Shown here in pieces: positions 6,605 through 14,203 of a stretch of DNA of 23,365 bases (within the stretch, counting starts at the first letter, position 1; every line of letters starts with the position of its first letter). The stretch is from JBFFSQ01 sp041572275 (GTDB taxonomy: Bacteria; Pseudomonadota; Gammaproteobacteria; SZUA-229), in NCBI GenBank assembly GCA_041572275.1, contig JBFFSQ010000023.1, positions 1 to 23,365 on the forward strand, written 5' to 3'. A program made the translations under genes and the position numbers. The notes under the pieces are model-generated. The model saw only the letters and a program-made list of their open reading frames with translations, had not been told where the DNA came from and ran no database searches.

Positions 6605-8368
6605 ATGGGTCATTTAATGTTTCGAATCCGTTGCGTGCAAGATGCATTGTTGCCGATAAACAAAAATGCGATTTCTCAGGTGCAGGATATTATCCGCGAA
6701 CAATTCAGCGATGTGGCGGACTTTAAAATTCGCGAGATACCAGAAAAACTGCTGAATCCAATGAAGTTCAATTTTCGCTCGGTATTGTTTGTCTGTGATG
6801 ATCGTAAGGGAAGGGTAAAGGGTTTTGTCCTGTTTTCTGCAGAACCAACCTTAGGCTTCGGCTTTCTTGATTTGATCGCACTATCAAGTACCTCAAAAGG
6901 CGGGGGTGTCGGAGCCGCGTTATATCAACGCGTACAGGAAGAGTGTGTCAGTCTCGGTTTTAACTGGTTGTTTTTCGAGTCCATGACCGATCTTGCGTCC
7001 GATTACCCGGATAAAATTCAATTAAAAGAAAACAAAGCACGTATGCGCTTTTATGAGCGGCTTGGTGCGCGTCCGGTAATAGGTACAGACTACGAAAAGC
7101 CGCGCAAAGCAAACGATGGTAATGCATACTTTTTGATGGCTGACAATCTCGATAGTGGTCGTTCGCTCGACCAGGATACTGCAAAAAAAATTGTCCATGC
7201 TATTTTGCGGCGTAAATATAAGAAGATGATGTCTGAAAAGTTGATCAATGCAGTAGTTGATTCATTTGCTGATCATCCTGTTCAACTGCGCCAGTTAACG
7301 TATATAAAAAATCGTACGCCCCATGTTTATCCCTCGATTCCAAGGGATAAGAAAATAGTGCTTTGCGTCACTGATGGTCATGCGATACACCATATTAAAA
7401 ACCACGACTATGCTGAACAGCCGGTACGGGTCAGTGCAATCCTTGAAGAACTGGATAAGACTGACCTGTTCGAACGTGTTTCCAGAAAACATTTTAGTGA
7501 TAAACATATCCTGGCTGTTCATGATCGTCGGTTTGTGAATTATTTTAAGGAAGTTGCATTGTCTATCGATCCTGAGCAATCGCTCTTTCCAGATGTTTTT
7601 CCGATACGCAAGAACGTGGGAAAGCCAAAAAATATTCCAACCCATGCGGGGTACTACTGTATTGACATTTACAGCCCAATTAATCGTAACGCATACTTGG
7701 CGGCTCGTGAAGCAGTCGATGCAACCCTGACGGCAGCCAAAGCAATTGAAGACGGTAGCCATTTTGCTTATGCACTGGTCAGGCCCCCAGGTCATCACGC
7801 CAGCCATGATTCATTTGGTGGATATTGTTATTTCAATTCTACCGCAATTGCAGCACAGTACCTTTCAGGTTATGGCAAGGTGGCAATTCTTGATCTTGAC
7901 TATCATCACGGTAATGGTCAGGAAGATATTTTTTATCAGAGAGCTGATGTGCTAACGATCTCGATTCATGCCGACCCTGCCTTCGAATACCCCTATTTTA
8001 GTGGTTACAAAGATGATATTGGTGAGAATGATGGCACCGGTTATAACTTCAACCTGCCTTTGAAACGTGATATTGACGGTGTAGAACACCTCAGGGCTAT
8101 ACATAAGGCCATAAAAAAACTGAAAAGTTTCAAGCCTGATGTGCTGGTCATTGCTCTTGGGCTGGATACCGCACAGAACGACCCATCTGGCACCTGGAAA
8201 TTGCTCGCAGAAGACTTTCATGCGAATGGTTTTGTTCTTGGTGGGCTTAATTATCCGACGTTGGTTGTTCAGGAGGGAGGATACGACTGTTCGGTGCTCG
8301 GTAAAAATGCACTGGCTTTTCTCAGTGGCTTATGGGGTGGTTTTGAAAAAAAGCAGGTTAAATATTAA
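6605..8368 (+). CDS. GNAT acetyltransferase - HDAC-family (acetylpolyamine amidohydrolase-like) fusion
   Basis: A 587-residue two-domain protein. Residues about 5-180 are a GNAT fold: strand VLFVCDDRKGRVKGFVLFS, acetyl-CoA loop SKGGGVGAALYQRV (97-110) and the C-terminal NKARMRFYERLGARPV (143-158). After a helical linker (185-245), residues about 250-580 are a class II-like histone deacetylase/acetylpolyamine amidohydrolase domain. Its active site is complete: tandem His397-His398 in RPPGHHA, zinc ligands Asp432 and His434 in DLDYHHGNG, Asp521 in LGLDTAQNDP and Tyr560 in EGGY. HADPAFEYPYFSGY (455-468) resembles polyamine deacetylases more than protein deacetylases. One chain may thus both add and remove acetyl groups from polyamines or proteins. 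The start is uncertain (6605 or the in-frame ATG at 6620); neither has a good ribosome site. It stands alone between gene-poor spacers. Confidence 0.93.
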   Translation: MGHLMFRIRCVQDALLPINKNAISQVQDIIREQFSDVADFKIREIPEKLLNPMKFNFRSVLFVCDDRKGRVKGFVLFSAEPTLGFGFLDLIALSSTSKGGGVGAALYQRVQEECVSLGFNWLFFESMTDLASDYPDKIQLKENKARMRFYERLGARPVIGTDYEKPRKANDGNAYFLMADNLDSGRSLDQDTAKKIVHAILRRKYKKMMSEKLINAVVDSFADHPVQLRQLTYIKNRTPHVYPSIPRDKKIVLCVTDGHAIHHIKNHDYAEQPVRVSAILEELDKTDLFERVSRKHFSDKHILAVHDRRFVNYFKEVALSIDPEQSLFPDVFPIRKNVGKPKNIPTHAGYYCIDIYSPINRNAYLAAREAVDATLTAAKAIEDGSHFAYALVRPPGHHASHDSFGGYCYFNSTAIAAQYLSGYGKVAILDLDYHHGNGQEDIFYQRADVLTISIHADPAFEYPYFSGYKDDIGENDGTGYNFNLPLKRDIDGVEHLRAIHKAIKKLKSFKPDVLVIALGLDTAQNDPSGTWKLLAEDFHANGFVLGGLNYPTLVVQEGGYDCSVLGKNALAFLSGLWGGFEKKQVKY

Positions 8369-8427
8369 AGGTGATATTTAATACCTTTATGCATGCTGTG
8401 GCCTTGTTGGCGCCTTAACAATATTTA

Positions 8428-8448
8428 TGGGGTCAGATAAAGACCCAA
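8428..8448. repeat. REP-like hairpin of the TGGGGTCAGA type
   Basis: TGGGGTC - AGATAAA - GACCCAA. Five perfect pairs (GGGTC 8430-8434 with GACCC 8442-8446) extend past one mismatch. The TGGGGTCAGA wording recalls short palindromes that many proteobacteria carry near Y1-type (RAYT/IS200-like) transposases. No transposase gene is present here; family membership is from memory and unverified. Confidence 0.35.
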
Positions 8449-8582
8449 CTGTTTTCTTTTGATTGATAGTGGATGCCAATAGTTCTTTTATGAAAGATTC
8501 GCTTTCTTGATTTAGCGGATTAAAATAGCCTTGCGTCTAAGCCTGATATGCTCAAAGCCAATAACTGATGTTTTGGTGCGCA

Positions 8583-8621
8583 AATCTGAAGAATTAAATA
8601 AGTGGTGTACCCTAAAGGGCT
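8583..8621 (-). repeat. Degenerate copy of the tRNA-Ile 3' end and downstream flank
   Basis: This 39-base stretch repeats 8703-8740. The first 25 bases differ from the other copy by two substitutions and one indel, and the rest, which falls within the tRNA 3' arm, is weaker (about 9 of 14). It keeps the CACCA end of the tRNA and the flank beyond it. The 120-base period fits a decayed tandem tRNA gene (77 bases plus spacer) or an old attachment-site-like duplication. Confidence 0.55.
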
Positions 8622-8721
8622 AAGGATGATCGAATGTCCGCTGGCCGCTCGCAGCATGTTGAGTGTGAGTTATGGAAGACGAGCTGGCTAGGTGAAGAAA
8701 ATAATCTGAAGGATTGAAAAG

Positions 8722-8798
8722 TGGTGGGCCTGGAAGGACTCGAACCTTCGACCAATGGATTATGAGTCCACTGCTCTAACCAACTGAGCTACAGGCCC
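8722..8798 (-). tRNA. tRNA-Ile(CAU), AUA-decoding (lysidine-modified) type
   Basis: A complete 77-base cloverleaf on the minus strand with encoded CCA: acceptor GGGCCTG/CAGGCCC, D arm GCTC/GAGC, anticodon stem GTGGA/TCCAT with loop CTCATAA (anticodon CAT), variable TGGTC, and T arm GAAGG/CCTTC with TTCGAGT. The discriminator is A. CAT alone could mean Met. The body, however, matches tRNA-Ile2 of gammaproteobacteria, and the position just after rpoD is where pseudomonads keep it. TilS would convert C34 to lysidine so that it reads AUA. Confidence 0.93.
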
Positions 8799-8862
8799 GT
8801 TCTTGCGAGTGAAGATGACTCGCGTATAGACTGTCCCTGAAAGGGACGCAACCGCGAAGCGC

Positions 8863-8890
8863 ATTATATGCTACTTTGCGGTTTCATCAA
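8863..8890 (-). promoter_or_regulatory. Promoter of tRNA-Ile(CAU)
   Basis: On the minus strand TTGATG (8890-8885), 16-base spacer, TATAAT (8868-8863), followed at once by GCGC. A GC-rich discriminator after a perfect -10 is the mark of stringently controlled stable-RNA promoters. The -35 lies only about 10 bases past the rpoD stop. The leader to the tRNA contains two hairpins (GTCCC/GGGAC at about 8833-8846 and GCGAGT/ACTCGC at 8805-8823). Confidence 0.75.
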
Positions 8891-8900
8891 CACCTAGTTG

Positions 8901-10754
8901 TTATTCTTCGCCGATGAAGCTGCGCAGGTGTTCAGCACGTGTCGGATGACGCAGTTTGCGCAGGGCCTTGGCTTCAATCTGTCGTATACGCTCACGGGTG
9001 ACATCGAACTGCTTACCAACTTCTTCCAGAGTATGATCAGTGTTCATGTCGATACCAAAGCGCATGCGTAGGACTTTAGCCTCGCGAGGAGTCAGAGTCG
9101 ATAAGATGTCTTTGGTCGACTCACGTAGTGATTCGCCGGTTGCTGATTCAATGGGTGAGAGGATATTGATGTCCTCAATGAAATCGCCCAGGTGAGAATC
9201 TTCATCGTCACCAATGGGTGTTTCCATGGAGATGGGTTCCTTGGCAATTTTGAGAACCTTGCGGATTTTATCTTCCGGCATATCCATTTTTTCAGCTAAT
9301 TCTTCTGGCGTTGGTTCACGGCCCATTTCCTGCAGCATCTGGCGGAAAATACGATTGAGTTTGTTAATGGTTTCAATCATATGTACTGGAATACGAATGG
9401 TTCGTGCCTGGTCAGCAATCGAGCGCGTAATAGCCTGACGGATCCACCAGGTGGCATATGTTGAGAACTTGTAGCCACGTCGGTATTCAAATTTGTCGAC
9501 AGCTTTCATCAGGCCGATATTGCCTTCCTGAATCAGGTCAAGGAACTGCAGGCCGCGGTTGGTGTATTTCTTAGCGATTGAAATTACCAGTCGCAGGTTG
9601 GCTTCTACCATTTCCTTTTTGGCACGACGGGCTTTGGCTTCACCAATGGACATCTTGCGATTGATTTCTTTGATGTCAGCTATGCTTAAGCCGAATTCTT
9701 TTTCCAGCAGGGCCAGTTTTTGTTGGTTCTGCTTGATTTCTGGTGCCAGCTCTGTGAGCTTTTCTGAATATTCGTGACCTTCCAGATATTGGTCGATCCA
9801 TTTCAGATTGGTTTCATTCTGCGGAAATGACTGAATCAGAGTTTTGCGTGGCATATGTGCCTTGTTGACGCATAGATTCAGGATGTGGCGTTCAAGCATG
9901 CGAACACGATCAATGGTGACTCGCAGGTCTTTGGTCATCGAGATGATGATATTAGGCAGGAACTTAAGCTCCATGAAGACTTCGGACATCTCTTCACGGG
10001 CTTTTACAGCTGCCTTGATGTTTTTCTTGGTCAGTGAGGTGCTGACTTTATCGTAAGCCTTGTTTAATAATTCGAATTGCTCGGCAGCGCGCTCAGGATC
10101 AGGGCCAGTATCGACGGGCTCTTCTACAGTCTCGTCTTCGTCATCAGTATCGACTTCGGATTCTGTGTCAGTGTCATCTTTAGCTGTAGGCGCAGGAGCT
10201 GGCTGGGCAATTTCATCCGTATCATCGCTGCGGAATCCGCTGATTAGATCAGTGAGGCGGGCTTCTTCAGCTTGAATATGCTCATATGTTTTTAGTACTT
10301 GCTGGACTGAGCGAGGGTTGGTGGCGAGAGCGACCATAACCTGTTTGAGGCCTTCTTCGATACGTTTGGCAATTGCAATTTCGCCTTCTCGGGTGAGCAG
10401 CTCAACTGTGCCCATTTCACGCATGTACATGCGGACGGGGTCAGTGGTACGGCCAAACTCGTTTTCTATAGAGGCGAGTGCCGCAGCGGCTTCTTCGGCG
10501 GCTGAATCATCGGTTGCGCTGGCATCAGTAAGCACAAGTGATTCAGTATCCGGTGCAATTTCATGCACAGTAATACCCATATCATTAATCATGTTAATGA
10601 TATCTTCTACCTGTTCTGGATCGACGATTTCTGTGGGGAGATGATCGTTGACCTCGGCATAAGTGAGGTAGCCTTGCTCTTTTCCTTTAGCAATCAAGTC
10701 CTTAAGTCTGGACTGTTTGTCTTGTTCCGTGGGAGTGATTTGTTCTTCGCTCAT
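8901..10754 (-). CDS. rpoD: Primary sigma factor RpoD (sigma-70)
   Basis: The housekeeping sigma subunit of RNA polymerase. The start chosen (ATG at 10754, MSEEQ) is 44 codons inside the longest frame, because it has AAGG just upstream and opens directly with region 1.1 (about 12-75). The 617 residues fit gammaproteobacterial RpoD. Region 1.2 holds DPVRMYMREMG (105-115). The non-conserved region (about 140-375) carries an acidic block at 176-216. Region 2 runs from EANLRLVISIAKKYTNRGLQ to STYATWWIRQAITRSIADQARTIRIPVHM (384-460). Region 3 is about 461-535. Region 4 has LTPREAKVLRMRFG and the helix-turn-helix TLEEVGKQFDVTRERIRQIEAKALRKLR (575-602). The usual partner dnaG is not upstream; a divergent redoxin gene is there instead. 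tRNA-Ile(CAU) follows on the same strand from its own promoter. Confidence 0.98.
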   Translation of the reverse strand: MSEEQITPTEQDKQSRLKDLIAKGKEQGYLTYAEVNDHLPTEIVDPEQVEDIINMINDMGITVHEIAPDTESLVLTDASATDDSAAEEAAAALASIENEFGRTTDPVRMYMREMGTVELLTREGEIAIAKRIEEGLKQVMVALATNPRSVQQVLKTYEHIQAEEARLTDLISGFRSDDTDEIAQPAPAPTAKDDTDTESEVDTDDEDETVEEPVDTGPDPERAAEQFELLNKAYDKVSTSLTKKNIKAAVKAREEMSEVFMELKFLPNIIISMTKDLRVTIDRVRMLERHILNLCVNKAHMPRKTLIQSFPQNETNLKWIDQYLEGHEYSEKLTELAPEIKQNQQKLALLEKEFGLSIADIKEINRKMSIGEAKARRAKKEMVEANLRLVISIAKKYTNRGLQFLDLIQEGNIGLMKAVDKFEYRRGYKFSTYATWWIRQAITRSIADQARTIRIPVHMIETINKLNRIFRQMLQEMGREPTPEELAEKMDMPEDKIRKVLKIAKEPISMETPIGDDEDSHLGDFIEDINILSPIESATGESLRESTKDILSTLTPREAKVLRMRFGIDMNTDHTLEEVGKQFDVTRERIRQIEAKALRKLRHPTRAEHLRSFIGEE

Positions 10755-10795
10755 AGCCGCCTTTTGCGAGTCAAGAATTCGAAACTGAACACAAC

Positions 10796-10804
10796 ATTTT
10801 AGCA
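10796..10804 (-). promoter_or_regulatory. Candidate extended -10 promoter of rpoD
   Basis: Minus-strand TGCTAAAAT (10804-10796), an extended -10 about 42 bases from the rpoD ATG. No good -35 is seen, which is tolerable for extended -10 promoters. The long inverted repeat just upstream covers its -35 and further upstream region. Confidence 0.4.
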
Positions 10805-10823
10805 TGTAAATCGTGTTCGGGCC

Positions 10824-10854
10824 ACATACCTGCGAATAAAATTTGCAGGTATGT
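10824..10854. repeat. Long perfect inverted repeat upstream of rpoD
   Basis: ACATACCTGC (10824-10833) pairs perfectly with GCAGGTATGT (10845-10854). The inner bases GAAT/ATTT pair too, giving a 14-pair stem with one G-T and a three-base AAA loop. No T run follows on either strand, so it is not a standard terminator. Its place about 20-50 bases upstream of the rpoD extended -10 suits an operator. Confidence 0.7.
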
Positions 10855-11121
10855 ATGCATGTTGGTTGTGCCTGTAAGAATGGCATTCATGTCATTCCAG
10901 GTATTCATATTCCTTAACGCATATATCGTGCAAAGGTGCATGGTGTATGTGTTAGGTATGAACTATTGCCGAGATACACGGGAGCCAGGCTGCTTATGTA
11001 TGTGCATATGGTTCATGTTTCTTGTTATATGGGGACGATTTCTGTCAGTCATAGGGTTATTTGTCAGAAATATTTGATAGTCTATGGAATTTAAATCTCG
11101 AAGATGAAGTGGAGTAATCAT

Positions 11122-11682
11122 ATGGTCAGTCTGGAAACCCCGGTTTGTGATTTTGATCTGGAAGCGGTGGATTTCTCTTTGCCTGGAGTCGATGGTAAGA
11201 CGTGGACGTTGAGGGATTGTATGGGTGATAAGGGTTTGCTGGTGATGTTTATCTGCAATCATTGTCCCTATGTTAAGGCGATCAGAGAGCGGATCGTGCG
11301 TGATACCCGAGAGCTGAAGGCTCTGGGTATTAATAGTGTGGCCATTATGTCGAATGATCCATCCTTATATGAAGAGGATTCATTTGAGAATATGAAAAAA
11401 GTTTCAGATAATTTTGGTTTCGATTTTCCGTATTTGCTAGATGCGTCGCAGGATGTGGCCAAGGCCTATGGCGCGGTCTGTACGCCTGATTTTTTTGGTT
11501 ACAATGCGAATTTTAAGCTGCAGTATCGAGGTCGTCTGGATGAGAGTCGCAAGGAGACGGCTGCTGAAGGCGTGCGTCGTGATCTATTTGAAGCGATGAG
11601 GCAGGTGGCAGAAACAGCGCGTGGCCCTGAAGAGCAGATTCCCAGTATGGGATGTTCTATTAAATGGAAAGATGAATCCTGA
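11122..11682 (+). CDS. Thioredoxin/peroxiredoxin-like (PRX-like) protein
   Basis: A 186-residue thioredoxin-fold protein of the AhpC/TSA-related group. It carries a thioredoxin-style CNHC motif (residues 45-48, in MFICNHCPYVKA) and the group's second block AVCTPDFFGYN with a further Cys. It has no signal peptide, so it should be cytosolic. The likely role is thiol-disulfide exchange or peroxide reduction; the substrate is unknown. The start at 11122 is preferred over the ATG at 11104 because GGAG (11111-11114) lies seven bases before it, and the extra six residues add nothing conserved. It is transcribed away from rpoD and ends in a terminator, so it is probably monocistronic. Confidence 0.9.
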   Translation: MVSLETPVCDFDLEAVDFSLPGVDGKTWTLRDCMGDKGLLVMFICNHCPYVKAIRERIVRDTRELKALGINSVAIMSNDPSLYEEDSFENMKKVSDNFGFDFPYLLDASQDVAKAYGAVCTPDFFGYNANFKLQYRGRLDESRKETAAEGVRRDLFEAMRQVAETARGPEEQIPSMGCSIKWKDES

Positions 11683-12151
11683 TACCCAGTATTGAGGTGT
11701 TGATTGCTCAAATCAAGTGGATAATCGATGCAGTTTTCGGTGCTAAGCCCTCAAGTTTGTGGGTTTTTTCGCTTCCGTGAATCTGAATTTTTTATTACGG
11801 CATAAATATCAGTTGTTGAAAAAAGGCGATTTCGGCCAGTTTTAGTGTCGTTGGCGACCTCATTGTGGCTGCTGACTTCGGGTTTAAGTTGTTGATTGTT
11901 AGGTTAAAACCGGTGTTTGTAGGGCTTTGTTCTTTGGCGGTGGGCTATGGTGATGGAGTTCTGTGGAAACTAATGATTGCTGTTGCGCCAGGTAATTACG
12001 GAGTTGCTGAAATGGCTCAAGTAAGGGAAAATAGCGCCCCTTGTATTCTGGGGCCAGGTGTTTGCCCTGAATAGAATGAGCAGAATTAAGGCCATTGCGA
12101 CTCGTCGGGGTGGCTACACAAATTTTAACTATATAATTTGGAGAATAGCTT
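11683..12151. other. 469-base leader/spacer before tkt
   Basis: After the redoxin terminator I see no convincing gene. A 69-codon open frame (about 11865-12074) has no ribosome site, lacks an ATG start and resembles nothing known. The region should hold the tkt promoter. TATAAT at 12132-12137 is too close to the start codon to leave room for the ribosome site. A GCCCC/GGGGC hairpin (12036-12054) and TAGAAT (12072-12077) are the other candidates. Confidence 0.5.
11745..11769 (+). terminator. Probable rho-independent terminator of the redoxin gene
   Basis: AAGCCC (11745-11750), ten-base loop, GGGTTTTTT (11761-11769). The stem is six pairs with one G-T, so modest, but it runs straight into six T. 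Confidence 0.65.
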
Positions 12152-14125
12152 ATGTCATCACGCAGAGAGCTTGCTAACGCAGTCCGTGCTCTGAGTATGG
12201 ATGCCGTTCAAAAAGCCAATTCTGGCCATCCAGGTGCGCCTATGGGTATGGCTGACATTGCTGAAGTTCTGTGGAATGACCACATGACTCACAACCCGGC
12301 TAATCCTAACTGGGCTGATCGTGATCGCTTTGTCCTGTCTAATGGTCACGGTTCAATGCTGATTTACTCATTGTTGCACCTGACAGGCTATGAACTGTCT
12401 ATTGATGACCTGAAGAACTTTCGTCAGCTTCATTCAAAAACGCCTGGTCATCCAGAGTATGGGTATGCGCCTGGTGTAGAAACCACCACGGGTCCTCTGG
12501 GTCAGGGTATTACCAATGCTGTGGGTATGGCGATTGCTGAAAAAGCACTGGCTTCTCAGTTCAACCAGAAAGGTCACAACATTGTTGATCATCACACCTA
12601 TGTGTTCCTGGGTGATGGTTGTTTGATGGAAGGTATTTCACACGAAGCATGTTCACTGGCCGGTACTTTAGGTCTGGGTAAGCTGATTGCGTTCTGGGAT
12701 GACAACGGTATTTCTATCGATGGTCACGTTGAAGGCTGGTTTACTGATAATACACCTGGTCGTTTCGAGTCTTATGGCTGGCACGTGATTGCTGATGTTG
12801 ATGGTCACGATCCTGAAGCTATTCAGAAAGCTATCGAGCTGGCCAAGTCAATGACTGACAAGCCTACGATGATCTGCTGTAAAACCACTATCGGTTTCGG
12901 TTCACCTAACAAAGCGGGTTCTCATGCCTGTCACGGTGCGCCATTAGGTGAGGAAGAGATTAACCTGACTAAAGCGGCTCTGGGCTGGGATCATGCGCCT
13001 TTTGAAGTGCCCCACGATGTATATCATGGTTGGGATGCGAAAGAAAAAGGTGCCGATGCTGAAAAAGCCTGGAATGACAAATTCGAAGCTTATCGCGCAG
13101 AATACCCAGAACTGGCTGCAGAATTTGAGCGTCGCATGAATGGCGACCTGCCTGCTGACTGGGCTGCCAAATCTGCTGATTATATCAAGTCTGTTAATGC
13201 TGAAGCGAAAAGCCCTGCGACTCGTCAGGCATCATTAGCATGTATCGAAAACTATTCACCAATGCTGCCTGAGCTGTTCGGTGGTTCTGCTGACCTTGGT
13301 TGTTCGAACCTGACTGAGTGGTCTGGTTACAAACCAATGGATGCAAACGAAGTATCTAACTACGTTCGTTACGGTGTGCGTGAATTTGGTATGTCTGCCA
13401 TCATGAACGGTATCGCATTGCACGGTGGTCTGATTCCGTTTGGCGCAACCTTCCTGATGTTCTCTGAATATGCACGTAATGCACTTCGTATGGCTGCACT
13501 GATGAAGCAACGTTCAATCTTTGTATATACCCATGATTCAATTGGTCTGGGTGAAGATGGTCCTACACATCAGCCAGTCGAACAGATTCCAACTATGCGT
13601 ATGATTCCAAACATGGCGCTATGGCGTCCATGTGATGCAGTTGAGTCTGCGGTTGCATGGCAGCAGGCAGTTGAGCGTAAAGATGGTCCAACTTGTCTGA
13701 TCTTCTCTCGTCAGGGCTTGCCACACCAGGAACGTACTGATGCACAGATTGCTGACATTACCAAGGGTGGTTACATTCTGAAAGATTGTGACGGTACACC
13801 TGATGCCATTATCATTGCGACGGGTTCTGAAGTTGCACTGGCAACTGGCGCTGCTGAAGCCATGTCTGGCAAAAATATCCGTGTGGTTTCAATGCCATCT
13901 GTAGATGCATTCGAAGCACAGGATGAAAGCTATCGTTCATCAGTATTAAACAAAGGTGTTCCAACTGTTGCTGTTGAAGCAGCCGTTACGACTGGTTGGT
14001 ATAAGTATGCTGATGTGGTTGTAGGTATTGACCGCTTTGGTGAGTCAGCACCTGCTGACCAGTTGTTCAAAGAGTTTGGCTTTACTGTTGAAAACGTTGT
14101 TAAAGCAGTAGAAAGCGTAATGTAA
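12152..14125 (+). CDS. tkt: Transketolase
   Basis: A thiamine-diphosphate enzyme that moves two-carbon ketol units between sugar phosphates in the pentose phosphate pathway, and in the Calvin or ribulose-monophosphate cycles where present. The 657 residues are typical. Visible motifs are SGHPGAPMG with His26, SNGHGSML with His66, TTTGPLGQGI, the ThDP/metal motif GDGCLMEG...FWDDNGISIDG (154-191, with Asp155 and Asn185), and RYGVREFGMSAIMNGIALHGG with the catalytic Glu. The ribosome site is GGAG, eight bases before the ATG. It leads a same-strand run with gap, pgk, pyk and fba. Codon use is strongly biased (CGT, GGT, CTG, AAA), as expected for high expression. Confidence 0.98.
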   Translation: MSSRRELANAVRALSMDAVQKANSGHPGAPMGMADIAEVLWNDHMTHNPANPNWADRDRFVLSNGHGSMLIYSLLHLTGYELSIDDLKNFRQLHSKTPGHPEYGYAPGVETTTGPLGQGITNAVGMAIAEKALASQFNQKGHNIVDHHTYVFLGDGCLMEGISHEACSLAGTLGLGKLIAFWDDNGISIDGHVEGWFTDNTPGRFESYGWHVIADVDGHDPEAIQKAIELAKSMTDKPTMICCKTTIGFGSPNKAGSHACHGAPLGEEEINLTKAALGWDHAPFEVPHDVYHGWDAKEKGADAEKAWNDKFEAYRAEYPELAAEFERRMNGDLPADWAAKSADYIKSVNAEAKSPATRQASLACIENYSPMLPELFGGSADLGCSNLTEWSGYKPMDANEVSNYVRYGVREFGMSAIMNGIALHGGLIPFGATFLMFSEYARNALRMAALMKQRSIFVYTHDSIGLGEDGPTHQPVEQIPTMRMIPNMALWRPCDAVESAVAWQQAVERKDGPTCLIFSRQGLPHQERTDAQIADITKGGYILKDCDGTPDAIIIATGSEVALATGAAEAMSGKNIRVVSMPSVDAFEAQDESYRSSVLNKGVPTVAVEAAVTTGWYKYADVVVGIDRFGESAPADQLFKEFGFTVENVVKAVESVM

Positions 14126-14140
14126 AGAACAGTTTCTGTG

Positions 14141-14160
14141 ATCCCCGCGTTTGCGGGGAT
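14141..14160 (+). terminator. Intergenic hairpin between tkt and gap (processing or partial terminator)
   Basis: ATCCCCGC - GTTT - GCGGGGAT, eight perfect GC-rich pairs, 15 bases after the tkt stop. The T run comes about 15 bases later (14175-14180), so it is probably an RNA-stabilising or attenuating stem rather than a full terminator. Confidence 0.55.
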
Positions 14161-14203
14161 TGAGTAGAAATGAATTTTTTAGAAATTAATTGAGGAAAAT
14201 ATT

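Larger units (their letters stand above)
8369..8721. other. Gene-free spacer between the fusion gene and the tRNA
   Basis: About 350 bases with no supported coding frame. It holds a REP-like hairpin (8428-8448) and a degenerate copy of the tRNA-Ile 3' end with its flank (8583-8621). No clear terminator is seen for the fusion gene; the hairpin at 8430-8446 has only loosely T-rich sequence after it. Confidence 0.55.
10755..11121. other. Divergent rpoD / redoxin intergenic region
   Basis: A 367-base divergent regulatory spacer with no supported gene. It holds the probable rpoD promoter and a long inverted repeat. On the plus side, TTGTCA (11061-11066), 16 bases, TATGGA (11083-11088) is a weak promoter candidate for the redoxin gene. 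The stretch 10850-11040 is rich in TATG/CATG-type words. Confidence 0.5.

Noticed and set aside
10060..10644. Ser-rich open frames on the plus strand opposite rpoD
   Set aside because: They are antisense shadows of the acidic and conserved regions of rpoD, with no ribosome sites or family likeness.
10755..10886. N-terminal extension of RpoD by 44 residues
   Set aside because: The added residues resemble no sigma-70 sequence; MSEEQ has a ribosome site and starts region 1.1 directly.
11865..12074. 69-codon open frame in the spacer before tkt
   Set aside because: It does not begin with ATG, has no ribosome site, resembles no protein I know and lies in leader DNA.
12132..12137. Perfect TATAAT just before tkt as a promoter
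   Set aside because: Initiation would fall past the Shine-Dalgarno, about eight bases from the ATG, and no -35 is present at proper spacing; it is probably AT-rich leader.
14166..14191. Near-perfect direct repeat AGAAATGAATT / AGAAATTAATT upstream of gap
   Set aside because: It is short, AT-rich and adjacent to the ribosome site; easily chance.
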